In this document: positions 1 to 10,429 of the stretch, one piece after another | Layout of the letters: each line of letters starts with the position of its first letter | Numbering within the stretch: position 1 is the stretch's first letter | Source of the DNA: Telmatactis stephensoni | Taxonomy: Eukaryota > Cnidaria > Anthozoa > Actiniaria > Isophelliidae | Direction of reading: 5' to 3' | DNA: 64,000 nucleotides | Assembly: GCA_029948255.1 (NCBI GenBank) | Contig: JALIZF010001883.1 | Span: 744,001-808,000, forward strand | The notes under the pieces: model-generated | Told to the model about the DNA's origin: nothing | What the model saw: the letters and a program-made list of their open reading frames with translations, nothing else | The model's database searches: none | Program-made: the position numbers and the translations under genes

Positions 1-610
1 TGATGAAGTGCTTAAAATTATCTACAGTAAGGTTTGAATCATTAGCTGCATGCGTTTTGACTATTCCAAATATATCATGGCTTTGAAGGATGGTCGTGTA
101 CCTCCCTTAATTTCATCTTGTTTCCGTATTGTTTGTTTTTAAACCCATGTATATTCCAACAGCTTATATTAAGTGCACCGGGCATGTCATCAATTACTGC
201 AATGAAGTGAACCGAGCAGTAAAGAGACTATATGAGTAATAGAATTATACGTTATGATTGGTAAAATAATTAGATAGTATGCGTAGAGTGTTCACAAAGT
301 CATTGTTCATTGGTAATGGGTAGCGTATTTGTCCTACCTCCTGGTTTAGAGGCATATTTAGTTCAAATTTTATTAACAAATTTCAAGGGTTCTTCGAATC
401 ATGTTGAGCACTTGATCGACCGTGTATGAAATATGATTCATTTACTTAAGCGAGTTGTCAATTTAAGGTTAATTATCAATTAAGTTACTCGGATCAAACT
501 ACACAGGGAGTCCTTGTCAACATTTACATGGCTCCTCTGAAATCACTTGTTGATTTCACAAATTACAACAAAAAATAGTTCATGGCTCCTTGGTGGGGAA
601 TTTACCCCGA
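1..610. other. No gene recognised
   Basis: I see no open frame of note, splice-bounded exon or recognisable repeat here. By position it could include the 3' flank or LTR of the minus-strand BEL-1 element, but I found no matching second LTR copy. Confidence 0.5.
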
Positions 611-702
611 GTCTTCATGAGTCGTTGAAATCAGTCTTCATGAATCGTTGAGATCAATCTTCATGAGTCGTTGAAATCAATCTCTCATGAATCGTTGAAA
701 GT
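611..702. repeat. Short tandem repeat, 23-25 bp unit, four copies
   Basis: Four degenerate copies of a unit reading TCTTCATGAGTCGTTGAAAT lie head to tail, directly downstream (in the minus-strand sense) of the BEL-1 integrase end. They may be part of the element's 3' untranslated region. Confidence 0.75.
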
Positions 703-1436
703 CATTCACTGGACAACAGGACCAGTTTGTGGATAGGACGTTCTAAGATCCTCTCTGCCTTGGTTCTCTTGCCACCAGCATCTAAAGAGGGGTTGGCGAG
801 CAGGAGCTGTACTGAACGGACATGCCCATCTTGACTTTCGTTGGTTTTGATTACTCTGCCAAGTTCCCATTTGTTGCGGGCAACATCTTGATCTTTGATA
901 ATGACAATGTCTCCAATTTGAAGGTCTTTGAGGTGACGAGTCCACTTGTTCCTTTGTTGTAGTGTGAGGAGATATTCCTTCTTCCATCGGGCCCAAAATT
1001 CATTGGACAAATGTTGAACCCGTCTCCAACGTTTCCTAGAGTAGACATCTTCAGCCTGGAAATTACTTGGCGGTGGTAGTAGGATCGTTTTAAGCGTTAG
1101 GAAGTGGTTTGGGGTTAACAGATCAAGGGAATCAGGATCGTTGATGGAGTCGACGGTTAGGGGCCGGCTGTTTACGATGGCTTCCGCTTCACACATAAAC
1201 GTGCTTAGGGATTCTGTGTCGAATTGTTGGCCGTTGGATTCTAGAAGGGCTTGTAGCACATTGCTTACCGACTTGATTTGCCTTTCCCAGGCTCCTCCCA
1301 TGTGACTGGCCATTGGTGTGTTCAACTTGAACGTAAACCAATCACAGTTGACTTTCAAGAGCTCCGAGCTTATCTTATCATGGTCGAGCTCTGATAGGCA
1401 TTTCTTCAACTCGTTTCGAGGGGTGTCTGTAAAACA
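702..1436 (-). pseudogene. BEL-1 integrase C-terminal part with DUF5641-like tail
   Basis: About 245 residues match the C-terminal end of BEL/Pao integrases. The motif HMGGAWERQI, which holds the third catalytic acidic residue of the integrase fold, is followed by the conserved stretch around NSRPLT and LTPNHFL, then the basic chromodomain-like DUF5641 region (WKKEYL, GDIVIIKD, W..GRV). The first two catalytic aspartates and the zinc-binding N-terminus are absent. The frame continues upstream into a low-complexity segment made by the GGAACACCCC repeat, so the apparent start is not genuine. In BEL/Pao elements this enzyme inserts the cDNA into host DNA; this fragment cannot. Confidence 0.85.
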
Positions 1437-1440
1437 CGGA

Positions 1441-1528
1441 ACAATGCCGGAACACCCCGGAACACCCCGGAACACCCAGGAATACCCCCGGAACACCCCG
1501 GAACACCCCCGGAACACCCTGGAACACT
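1441..1528. repeat. GGAACACCCC minisatellite, about eight copies
   Basis: A run of 11-12-bp units of the type GGAACACCCCC interrupts the reading frame of the BEL-1 integrase fragment. On the minus strand it translates as a CSGVFRG-like low-complexity stretch. Confidence 0.85.
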
Positions 1529-2160
1529 AAAAAAATAATAAAATAACGTGAACAAAGGGTCTATAGATATCGAAAAACAGAGTTCAATTGACGTTTTCGT
1601 TGTGAAAGTTGAATTACCTTTTTCTTCACAAGTCATGTCAAAATGTTTTTAGGTAAATTTTGGAAATGTCACGGAGTTAATAACGTTCATAGTCAGCTCG
1701 GGCACTCTAAAGCTCCTAATCCCCCTTCTTACACACAGACACGCACGCGCAGAACCCCCAATATGAATAGGGTAAATTCATACCCCAATAGCCAACGTTC
1801 AAAATATGATTGACTGACTGCACATAAAAACATTAACCAGGGAAGCAATGTTTCCCCTGGAGCCTCGTGTCCAATTCTTTTATAATGTGATCAGTCAATC
1901 AGAATACTGAAAGTGGGCTATCGCCAGACGTCGTTCAAAAACGATCGTATTTTAAAGACAAAATCTGTTATCTCTTTGTGTTCGCGTGTGTTCATCAGCT
2001 AAACCTTACAGATCAAGGCCAAGCTCCTTCTTTATTTTCTCAACTTTTCTCAACTAATGTCAGGAGGACAGAGGCAGAAGTGTGGAATAAAATACGGCTG
2101 TTTCTTTCTTATACAGTTCTCATTACCGCCAGTGGAAATATACGTTGGATAATTTGAACT
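1529..2160. other. Anonymous sequence inside BEL-1
   Basis: This stretch sits where the BEL-1 integrase core should be. I find no integrase motif on either strand. It contains a short run of alternating purine-pyrimidine bases (near 1735-1755) and nothing else I can name. Confidence 0.4.
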
Positions 2161-2162
2161 GT

Positions 2163-2387
2163 TTATCTCCCTTTCCCGCCCTTTGCATTCGTAAATCCTC
2201 TATTCATCTTTGAGACGGTGACTATATCGTATGGTGCTGCGCCAATAAGACCGTTGGTCTTTAACTGCTGCATACACCCGTAGCATTTAGCCACCTGCGA
2301 CGGGCAATACTGGAGCAGGTATATGCAGAACACACCAGGTTTTGGGTCTGGATATTTGGGTTTTGGCATAGGAGCATTCATGACCAC
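2163..2387 (-). pseudogene. Unclassified coding fragment with a CxxC motif
   Basis: A minus-strand open segment of 74 residues, extendable upstream in the same frame to about 2450. It has a proline-rich lead (PKPKYPDPKPG), a CYGCMQQLK motif and a tail reading APYDIVTVSKMNRGF. The pattern of a C-x2-C knuckle followed by a DIVTVSK-like segment looks like a conserved domain rather than noise, and it does not belong to BEL/Pao proteins. I do not recognise the family. It is probably a fragment of another element or gene that sits where the BEL-1 integrase core is missing. Confidence 0.35.
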
Positions 2388-2626
2388 AACTTGAGGTGCC
2401 CTTGAAGTTGAGAGAGATGATGCACCATGGGCCGAGTTGCCTTTATATCTGATATTTATTAAGTAATTTTATAGCTGCTAGGGTAACAGTGATTCTCATG
2501 TTCACAAATGCCTGTATTGCATGATGTTGCAGACTCATTGTAGCGTCACGAAAGCACACCGTCCTGTTTGGGTGACCTGTTTGACCTCGGTCTATGTACG
2601 CCAAAAAAATTCAGCCATACCATTTA

Positions 2627-4813
2627 TTAATTACAGAGAACATTGAAATACATTATTATTTGTCGAACTTTAGGGTCCAAAATCCGCCACGGCTTACCGT
2701 TGAAATTTACAGAATAATTCCACTGCTCTGGTGACGTCTTCTTCTGAATCTCTTGTACTCTATTTGCTACAAAGATGTGAAATCGTCTGGTTTCATTTTT
2801 TATGTAGCCTAGCACCACCTTACTGTCGGTCCAGAGGGTCTCCGATGTGAACTGTAGTTGTAGCTCTTTCTTAATCTGTTCACTAACTCTTGTTGATACC
2901 AGTGCTGCCGTTAACTCGAGTCTTGGGATGGTTATTGCCTTGAGGGGCGTCACTCTAGCTTTACCCATTCCTTTGTCATTGATTAGGCGCAGATAAGAGC
3001 TCTGGCCGTAGCCCTTATTGCTCGCATCTGAGAAATGGTGCAGTTCTCTTGTAACGACATTGCCAAAGCCTTTAGGTTGGTAGTTTCTACTGATTGAGAA
3101 CTTAGAAAGAGCTTGCACACTTAATCTCCAATTGTACCATTTCATCTTTATGTCTTCGGAAACTGGGTCGTCCCATCCCACGTTTTCTTTCCAGAGCTCC
3201 TGTAGAATTTTCTTTCCTTCAAGGATGAAAGGTGCCAGGAAGCCCAAAGGATCGAAGACTGAGCTCACTGTTGAAAGAATTCCTCTTCGTGTTACAGGAC
3301 GATCATTCAGTACGACACGATAGATGAAGGTGTCGGTTTCCACACACCACTGTACGCCTAACGCACGCTCAATTGGAAGGGCATCTTGATTCAAGTTTAG
3401 GGTTTTGATGTCTTCGGAAACTGGGTCGTCCCATCCCACGTTTTCTTTCCAGAGCTCCTGTAGAATTTTCTTTCCTTCGAGGATGAAAGGTGCCAGGAAG
3501 CCCAAAGGATCGAAGACTGAGCTCACTGTTGAAAGAATTCCTCTTCGTGTTACAGGACGATCATTCAGTACGACACGATAGATGAAGGTGTCGGTTTCCA
3601 CACACCACTGTACGCCTAACGCACGCTCAATTGGAAGGGCATCTTGATTCAAGTCTAGGGTTTTGATGTCTTCGGCTCTAAAGGCTTCTGGTACACTGGC
3701 TAGAATGTGCTTACAGTTAGACACGAACTTGTGCAGATTGAAACCGCCCTTGCAACACATTTCTCTGGCATCCCTTATGAGCTCCACAGCTTCGTCTGTG
3801 GTGGGAATGGATTTCAGTCCATCGTCGACGTAGAAGTCCTCTCGAAGAAAGTTAGCTGCTGTTGAGCCTATCTCTGCTTCGTGGTCGTTGGCAGTGGGAG
3901 ATGTACTGACATCCGGTATTCTTGTGGTGTTCTTCGGGTATCTCCGTCTTCCCACCATAGAAAGCGAAGTAGATCACGATGCTCATGCTTGACTTGCACC
4001 TGATGGAACATGCCTTCCACGTCACAAATAAATGCGACGGATTCCTTGCGGAATCTGCACAATACACCTACTAGATTGTTTGTCAAGTTGGTCCCTGTAA
4101 GAGGTGTTTGTTCAGACTTTCACCCTTGAACTGAGCGGAACAATCAAAGACAACTCTGATTTTCTGTTTCTTCGGGAGGTATACTCCGTGGTGAGGAATA
4201 TACCACGTTGGTCTCGATGTGGAGATGTCCGTGTCTGGAATCTTTTCAGCATGACCTTTGTCGATCATTTTCTTCATGAAGGCTGTATAATCTTCCCGTA
4301 TTTTGCGTCGGATTCTATGTGCCTTTTCAGGTGCTTTAGACGTTGTAATGCCATCTCTCTGTCATTCGGTAGGTTTGCTTCTCCAGATCTTAATGGTAAA
4401 GGTAGCTCATAGTGGCCGTTGGGCAGGTGTTCAATTCCTTCGTTTACCTTAGCTAGAAATTGTCGATCTTCTTGGGAGAGTCCTAACGTTTTGGTGTCTT
4501 TTCTTTCCACGAAGTCCAACTTGAGTATCGTTCTAACATCTTGAGGACTTAGCACTTCCTTTGATTCTATATTGGCAACAATCTTATCGTTAACTTGCTC
4601 TTTGTTGCCTATCTTGTTGCTAAGAATCCTGTTTGAGGTCAGCATGTCGACTTCTTTGTCCGCTGCATCTTTGCCGAAAGGCTTCACTGGGCCTACGATA
4701 CCCCAGCCTAACGATGTTTGCACTGCATACGGGTCATTTTCCTTTCCAAGAATGACCTTTATTGGTTTTAGGGCCTTTGGACAGTTGCACCCGATCAAAA
4801 TTCCCACGTCCAT
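2627..4813 (-). pseudogene. BEL-1 protease-RT linker, reverse transcriptase and RNase H
   Basis: Read from high to low coordinates: the BEL linker (ILIGCNCPKALKP, SLGWGIVGPV; 4813-4274), RT fingers and palm (RVVFDCSAQFKG, LLQGPT; 4277-4083), the FLWW block (4086-3868), the catalytic FYVDD motif, and an RNase H-like part with LWTDSKVVLGYI. The pieces lie in different frames. Near 3900-3915 the conserved block that should precede the FYVDD region is missing, with a frame change, so a small deletion is likely. A 258-bp segment is tandemly duplicated in frame (3151-3666). In the family this polyprotein copies element RNA into DNA; this copy is inactive. Confidence 0.85.
3151..3666. repeat. Tandem duplication of 258 bp inside the BEL-1 RT region
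   Basis: Copies at 3151-3408 and 3409-3666 are nearly identical; I see two base differences. The offset of 258 bp is exactly 86 codons, so the reading frame stays open through both copies. The sequence GATGTCTTCGG is present at all three boundaries, as expected of duplication at a microhomology. Confidence 0.95.
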
Positions 4814-4900
4814 ATCCCTGTTAAGGGGTTGAATCTCCTTCTCTAGTATCTTTAGGTGAGGTCACTGCCTTGCTGTTTCTGGAGTTAGAATCTGATTGCT

Positions 4901-5503
4901 TCAAGAAGGTATGTTATCTCGCGAGTACGTCTTAGGCAATTCTACCTGGGCCGTTCTATCTAGGTTTTCAACCACAAGGCCATCTATCTTCTGGACAGGA
5001 ACGTCAGCCCGTCCGTGCATTGTACAGAGCTTAAGGATCATCTCAGGGCCTTCTACCCCAAGATTCTTCAGTACAGATGATTTTATGAATGTGGTGTCAC
5101 TCGCATTGTCTAAAAGGGCATATACCTTGACAATTTGTTCTGGCTGCCCTTTGTGGTACAACCGGACAGGTAGAATCAATGAGATTGTGACTGCCTCAGT
5201 GGCGTTTGTACAATTGCTGATAGCTGGAGCTGTTGGCTGCTCGCTAGGTGGCTCATTTGATGAATCACCTTTGATGTTGGGATCGTGAATTGACGTCGGA
5301 TGGAACTTGTTACACTCTTTGCACTTGAGTTTTGTCCTACAGTTTTTCGAAAGATGTCCCTTGCGAAGACAACCAAAGCACAGTCCACTAGATCTGATGA
5401 AGTCGACGCGAGCTTTAACGTTCTTTTCAAGGTACTCTTTACAGTCTTCTAATCCATGATTCTTCTTGCACAGTGGACATTGCATCGAGGGTTTTGTCGT
5501 CAT
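4901..5503 (-). pseudogene. BEL-1 gag zinc knuckles and aspartic protease
   Basis: A 200-residue open frame. Near the N-terminus are a cysteine cluster CPLCKKNHGLEDC and a knuckle CFGCLRKGHLSKNC (C-x2-C-x4-H-x4-C), followed by CKECNKFH. The protease segment has LLDNASDTTFI, matching the BEL/Pao family form of the retroviral-type active site (usually LDxGSDTT); here Asn replaces the usual residue after the catalytic Asp and Ala replaces Gly. A preceding gag body is absent, so the element is truncated at about 5.5 kb. The protease would normally mature the polyprotein; the substitutions and the truncation make activity unlikely. Confidence 0.85.
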
Positions 5504-5693
5504 GCGATCGGACCTGTATTGTTAATAATATGCAGTTACCCGTAAGAGTTTGTTTAAATCAGAGTATTTGTTACAGTCTATAATACAGTCAATTCCCACG
5601 TTCCTTTCTTCTGAATTGGATACTAGTGTATGTGCATTGTTCTTAACTAATACAATGAATTTATAGTGTTCATAACTCTTGACAATTCACGCT

Positions 5694-6405
5694 TTAGTCG
5701 TCACTGCACTCCAGCAAACAAAGTTTTCTAATGTTCCTTTCATAGCTTCCCTTCTTGGTTCTCACTTGGACTCTCCTGACGATTCCTGCTTGATCCGGGT
5801 ACATTTCTGTAATAACTCCCAACGACAGGTGGGTTAAAATGCCACTGAATTCCTTTCTCTCGCAACCGTTCTCTCGCAACCGTTCTCTGATTTTATCTTG
5901 ATTCCAACTGGCTAAGGCTTCCTTGAGGTCCGACTCTGCACCACGAAAGTTAGTACCATTATCGCTAAAGATTTGTCTCGGTGGTCCACGTCTACTAACA
6001 AATCTGCACACTGCTTGAATAAACGAGTCCGTAGACAAGTCCGACGAAACTTCTATATGGACAGCGCGCGTTGCCATGCACGTAAATAAGCATCCATAAC
6101 GCTTTGTGGTTCCTCTTCTATACTTCACATACAGTGGTCCGAAGTAGCCTGACAATGAGATTCGTTACATGGAGATCTGATGGCAAGATTGCTTGATGTT
6201 TGCTTTCCTTCTCTAATGGTGCGTTGACCAAGCGTCCGCCAACTCGTAAGATTCCGTTCTCTTCAAATGGGCTTAGACTTTGAAGTCGTTCACAACTGTA
6301 CTTTACTTCGTTCTCCTTCTTAGGTTCACAGTTCCTTCCAAAGGCTTCTCCTTGGACTAGCTTCACCACTTCACTTTCAGCTTCTGCAATTTCCTTAACA
6401 TCCAA
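5694..6405 (-). pseudogene. BEL-2 integrase zinc-binding and core remnant
   Basis: Two overlapping frames. 6405-6118 has the lead-in to the H2C2 region (GILRVGGRL, HQAILPSDLHVTNLIVR) but breaks before the cysteine pair is complete. 6155-5694 has the catalytic core start (YFGPLYVKYRRG, TRAVHIEV, FSDNGTNFRGA, which carries an expected catalytic Asp). It then jumps directly to a DUF5641-type ending (MYPDQAGIVRRVQVRTKKG, KLCLLE). The middle of the integrase, including the third acidic residue, is deleted. Tandem ERLRENGCE-type sequence near 5865-5890 hints at a small local duplication at the junction. Confidence 0.8.
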
Positions 6406-8140
6406 GGGTCCAGAACGTATGTCGGTGTGTGCTTTTTTCTACTACGGGCTTGCAAATACATTCAATAATACAGAAGCCAAGCAACTGATTTGCACAGGCG
6501 ATAGAAACACGAATAACGACGCAGGAGTAACTTAGAGTTTTCCCTTGCTGGCGGGTAAATTCTACTTGGGCGCAGACTTGTGCTGTGCATACATCTATGT
6601 CAGGATCTTCATCTTCGGGTTTGAGAATATCATCTGGTAAGCTAGGCCAACTAGTTTTGTCCTTCCAAAGAAATTCGGGACCATTGAGCCATTTTTCAAG
6701 CTCCTTCCTAGTAGCCGTCGTAGTCACGCCTCCCTTAATACCTCTTGAGGCAAGGTCTGCGGGATAAAACCCAGTTGGAACGTGACGCCATTGCTGTGGT
6801 GTTGAGCCATCATGTATTATCTGTAAGCGGTTGGCTTCGAAGACCTGAAAGCGTTTAGTCTTATTTCTAATGTATCGTATGACGATCACCGAGTCTGTCC
6901 AATACGTTACACTTTCTACAGGCATTTGTAATTCTTGCAAGATCTGTTGGTTGATCTTAACTGCTAGCGTTGCTGCCGTTAGTTCCAACCTCGGTATGGT
7001 CATTGTCTTCAGCGGGGCGACTCTTGACTTTCCCATTATGAGGACGCAATGTATATTGGATTCGACGTCAACTAATCGTAGGTACGATGCAACACCATAG
7101 CCTTCTGCTGAAGCATCAGCAAAGTGATGCAGTTCTACAGTACGCATTTCCTTGAGGTTTGGCGGTTTGTAGCATCGTGGAATTCTTACTTCGGCTAGAG
7201 AACTCATGTTTTTCTTGATCTCAGTCCATAACTTTATATACTCTGGAGACAAGCTTGTATCCCATTCACATTTGATACGACAAAGATGTTGCAACAACAT
7301 TTTTTCAGGTAGTACAAATGGTGCCGCTAAGCCCAGTGGGTCATAAATGGAAGCGACAAATGACAGAATTCCACGTCTTGTTTCTTGTGCTTCCTTTCCT
7401 TGGCGGAATCCGAGCGTGTCTTCTTCGGCATCCCATAGTACTCCCAATGCTCTCTCTACGGGTAACTCTTCCAAATCCAAGCTGACAGACTTGGCTCTCT
7501 CACTGTAGGGAACTTGGTCTAAGACCTTTCTGTTATTAGAAATCCACTTCGTGAGCCTGAAACCCTTCTTGGCAAGAAGTGAGGTTAGCTCCTCGACGAG
7601 CTTGATTGCTTCATCTTCATTTGACAATGACTTTATGCAGTCATCAACATAAAAACCTTTGTACACGGTTTTGATTGTCTCAGGACTGTATATGTTCTTG
7701 CTATCCTCCGTGGTTTTCCTCAAAGCATACGAGCATGCACTAGGGGAAGAAGTGGCACCAAACAAATGTCCTTGCATTTTGGAGTCCATAGGCTCTTTGG
7801 TGAGATCTCCCCCAGGCCACCATAGAAAACGTAATGCGTCGGTTTCACTTAGCTTGACGTGCTCTTGGTGGAACATCTGTTCAATATCTGATATCAGAGC
7901 TACTGGTTCTTTGCGGAAGCGCAGAAGCACTCCTGTCAAAGAATTGATATTATCAGGTCCCTGCAGAAGTTGGTCGTTTAGTGACGTTTCATCAAACTTG
8001 GCTGCGCAGTCGTAAATGATCCTGACCTTGTCCGGCTTTTGAGGATGGACTACCGGGTGATGCGATAGGTACCAAATTGGATGGACATGTTGATCTCCTT
8101 CACAGTCACTTTCCTTTACTTGTACTGCATGTCCTCTTGC
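6395..8140 (-). pseudogene. BEL-2 reverse transcriptase and RNase H
   Basis: A long open frame (7939-6395) with in-frame upstream sequence to about 8140. RT landmarks in order: WYLSHHPV and a FDCSA-like block upstream of 7940, [42 protein letters not shown], and the catalytic FYVDD. The connection domain has [21 protein letters not shown]. The RNase H-like part has [24 protein letters not shown] and [12 protein letters not shown]. The C-terminal about 50 residues (after the [11 protein letters not shown] stretch) do not look like BEL protein and are probably read into unrelated sequence. This is the best preserved BEL segment in the window. Its 5' end is cut by TE1. Confidence 0.85.
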
Positions 8141-8306
8141 TATACATGCATCAGTAGTTTCGGGATTCCTGTTGTACGCAATGCATCTTGGGCCAGTTTA
8201 CCTTGAAAAGCGAGCACCAAGTTTATAGAGCCGCCATATATTGATTACCACTTGACCTTGCTTCTTTGTTCCGTGTGTACGCGTTCTGTTTGAAATATTG
8301 ACAAAT
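8141..8306. repeat. Left terminal inverted repeat of TE1
   Basis: Matches the reverse complement of 12988-13153 over about 166 bp with only isolated mismatches. It starts TATACATGCATCAGTAG and continues to TATTGACAAAT. Confidence 0.9.
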
Positions 8307-8482
8307 TATCGTGTGCATTTGAAGGACAAATCATGTTTTAGGAGTCCGACGGAATAAAATATCCAGGTAAGTTAATATCCAAGCACATTTTACCCGGGAT
8401 TTTACTGTTTTGTGCAGAGTTAGCTCGCCGTTAAGTTAGACGATTTCTAATGTTTTTTTTTTACTTTAATTGACTCACAGAT

Positions 8483-10168
8483 ATGGGAATTGGTAACCGT
8501 AACTGTGCGGTTGTTGGCTGCTACAACAATGGAAAAAAGCTAAATAAGTGGCTTGCTTCTAACTGTGATATACACGGTTGCAAGAGACAAGAAGTATCCT
8601 GTGTTTGTGAGCCGCCATTCAAGCTGTTCCCATTTCCAAGGAAGAACAAATATGGCGAAGCTCATCAACGTTGGAAGAGACTGATTAAACGAATTGACCC
8701 ATCAGGCAAACCATGGGAACCCACGAAGACTTCAAGAGTGTGTAGCGAACATTTTGTGTCCAAAATGCCAACTGAGAATGACCCTGACCCCGTCTTGAAT
8801 TTAGGCTATGAACGAAGACAACAACGTAAACGCAAGCCACCAACTAATAGATATCATTCTGTACCGACTTTAAAAAGAAAGAAACCCGAAAAAAAACGAC
8901 AAGACAAAGAAAATCTGCCAAATCAACAAGGAGAATCTACGTCGCAAAGTTTTGAGTTTGATACTGAAAGGACTTCACCTGGAAGTGATACTGAATCGAC
9001 TTGCTCTACATGTCATCCCACATGCGATGAAAATAAACAGTCAATACTACATGACCATGGGTACAGTGATGGCTGGTCTCAGATGTATGATTCTGATTTC
9101 TGTATTAACTTCAGCTCAACGAAAAGCTAAAGATGATGAGATCAAACGTTTACAGTGTATCATTGATGAACTAAATGAAAACCTATCTATTTGTCAAGCT
9201 AAGCTTCATGCAAAAGAACAAAAAGGCTTGAGATATAAGGATCTAACCAGTGATCGTTGTATCAGAGAACTGACGGGTATCCCATCATTGGAAGCTTTTC
9301 ATAAGTTATTTGATGCAGTTCAAGAAAACACAAAAAAAGTAAACTACTGGAGTGGCCCTAAAAGAACTGTTAAAAAAGGAGAAAATTTCAACGGTCACCA
9401 AAGAAATTTGGTCCTAAACGGCTCCTTTCCCCTAGAGATGAGTTTTTGCTTACGTTAATGAAACTTCGTCTGGGTTCAACAAATGCGGATTTAGCTCAAA
9501 GATTTGGGGTTTCTATGACAACAGTAACAGACACTTTCACAACTTGGATAAAATGTCTAGCTGGTGAGCTCAAATGTTTAATCTACAACCCTCCTATTGA
9601 TGTCGCTAGGAAATTATTGCCCAAAAAGTTCCGCGAGGCAGGATGTTTCAAAGTAAGGCATATCATTGACTGTACAGAATTTTTTATAGAAACCCCTAGT
9701 GATCCAGTGATAAAAGCTGCAACATGGTCTGACTACAAACACCATAACACTTCAAAGGTGTTAGTTTCAATAACACCTAATGGGGCCTTCAACTTTGTAT
9801 CCAGTGCATGGGGTGGGAGAACATCCGATGTCCACTTGACCAGGGAGTCTGGATTTTATGACATTGTGGAACCCTATGATGAGGTAATGGCTGATCGTGG
9901 TTTCACAATTAAAGAAGACCTACTACTTAGGAGAGCTAAAGATTACATTCCTCCAGGGAAAAGGGGACAGGAACAGTTCACTAAATCAGAAGTCAAGAAA
10001 ACAAAGAAAATTGCAAACTTACGCATATTTGTTGAACAAGCGATCAGAAGATTGAAGACATTTCGCCTGATAAAGCACGAACTGCCTATATCTTTATTAA
10101 GTCATATTGATGACATTGTAATTGTATGTGCTGCGCTTTGCAATTTGTACAAGCCCCTGTGCAAATAA
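8483..10168 (+). pseudogene. TE1 THAP-domain DDE_4-type transposase, interrupted frame
   Basis: Three consecutive segments. 8483-9130 is a THAP-like zinc finger: CAVVGCYNN, then FPFP, W, and VCSEHF near residue 90, followed by a basic Lys/Arg-rich stretch. 9111-9400 (second frame) has a coiled coil (DDEIKRLQCIIDELNENLS) and ELTGIPSLEAFHKLF. 9374-10168 (first frame again) has a helix-turn-helix (FLLTLMKLRLGSTNADLAQRF) and the DDE nuclease: IDCTEFFIETP, WSDYKHHNTSKV, GGRTSDVHLT, MADRGF and VEQAIRRLK supply D, D and E. The first shift (about 9065-9114) could be a short intron ending at TTCAG (9114). The second (about 9371-9400, beside an A-run) looks like a true frameshift. The protein would bind the TE1 ends and cut and join DNA. 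Confidence 0.8.
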
Positions 10169-10429
10169 TATGTTTTAAATGCAGCAAATTTATAGCAAGT
10201 TATTTCTATAAATCTGGCAATAACATTGAAATGAATTATGAAATGTCTATGGTATTATGAGATTATGAAATAGCTATGGTATTGAAAAATCTAAAAGTTC
10301 TAAGTAGAGAACAAACAGTAAGTGTGAAACATAAATAATACAAAATATGCTAATTACATTGTGTAAGTAGCACTATATTTTAGGAATAAATAGTTCAAAT
10401 TACTGCACATTCATTTCTTTGTATTTGCT

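Larger units (their letters stand above)
702..5503 (-). mobile_element. BEL-1: decayed BEL/Pao LTR retrotransposon, minus strand
   Basis: On the minus strand the order is CCHC zinc knuckles and aspartic protease (5503-4901), protease-RT linker (4813-4274), RT and RNase H (4277-2627), then the integrase C-terminus (1436-702). This is the BEL/Pao order. The gag part upstream of the zinc knuckles is absent: the element abuts the 3' end of BEL-2 near 5.5-5.7 kb. The integrase catalytic core is missing; roughly 1.1 kb of unrelated sequence sits between RNase H and the integrase tail. No LTR pair could be matched. The copy is dead: frameshifts, deletions and an internal duplication are all visible. 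Confidence 0.85.

Noticed and set aside
5504..5693. 3' LTR of BEL-2 or 5' LTR of BEL-1
   Set aside because: No second copy found above 17.9 kb or below 0.7 kb, so it cannot be called an LTR.
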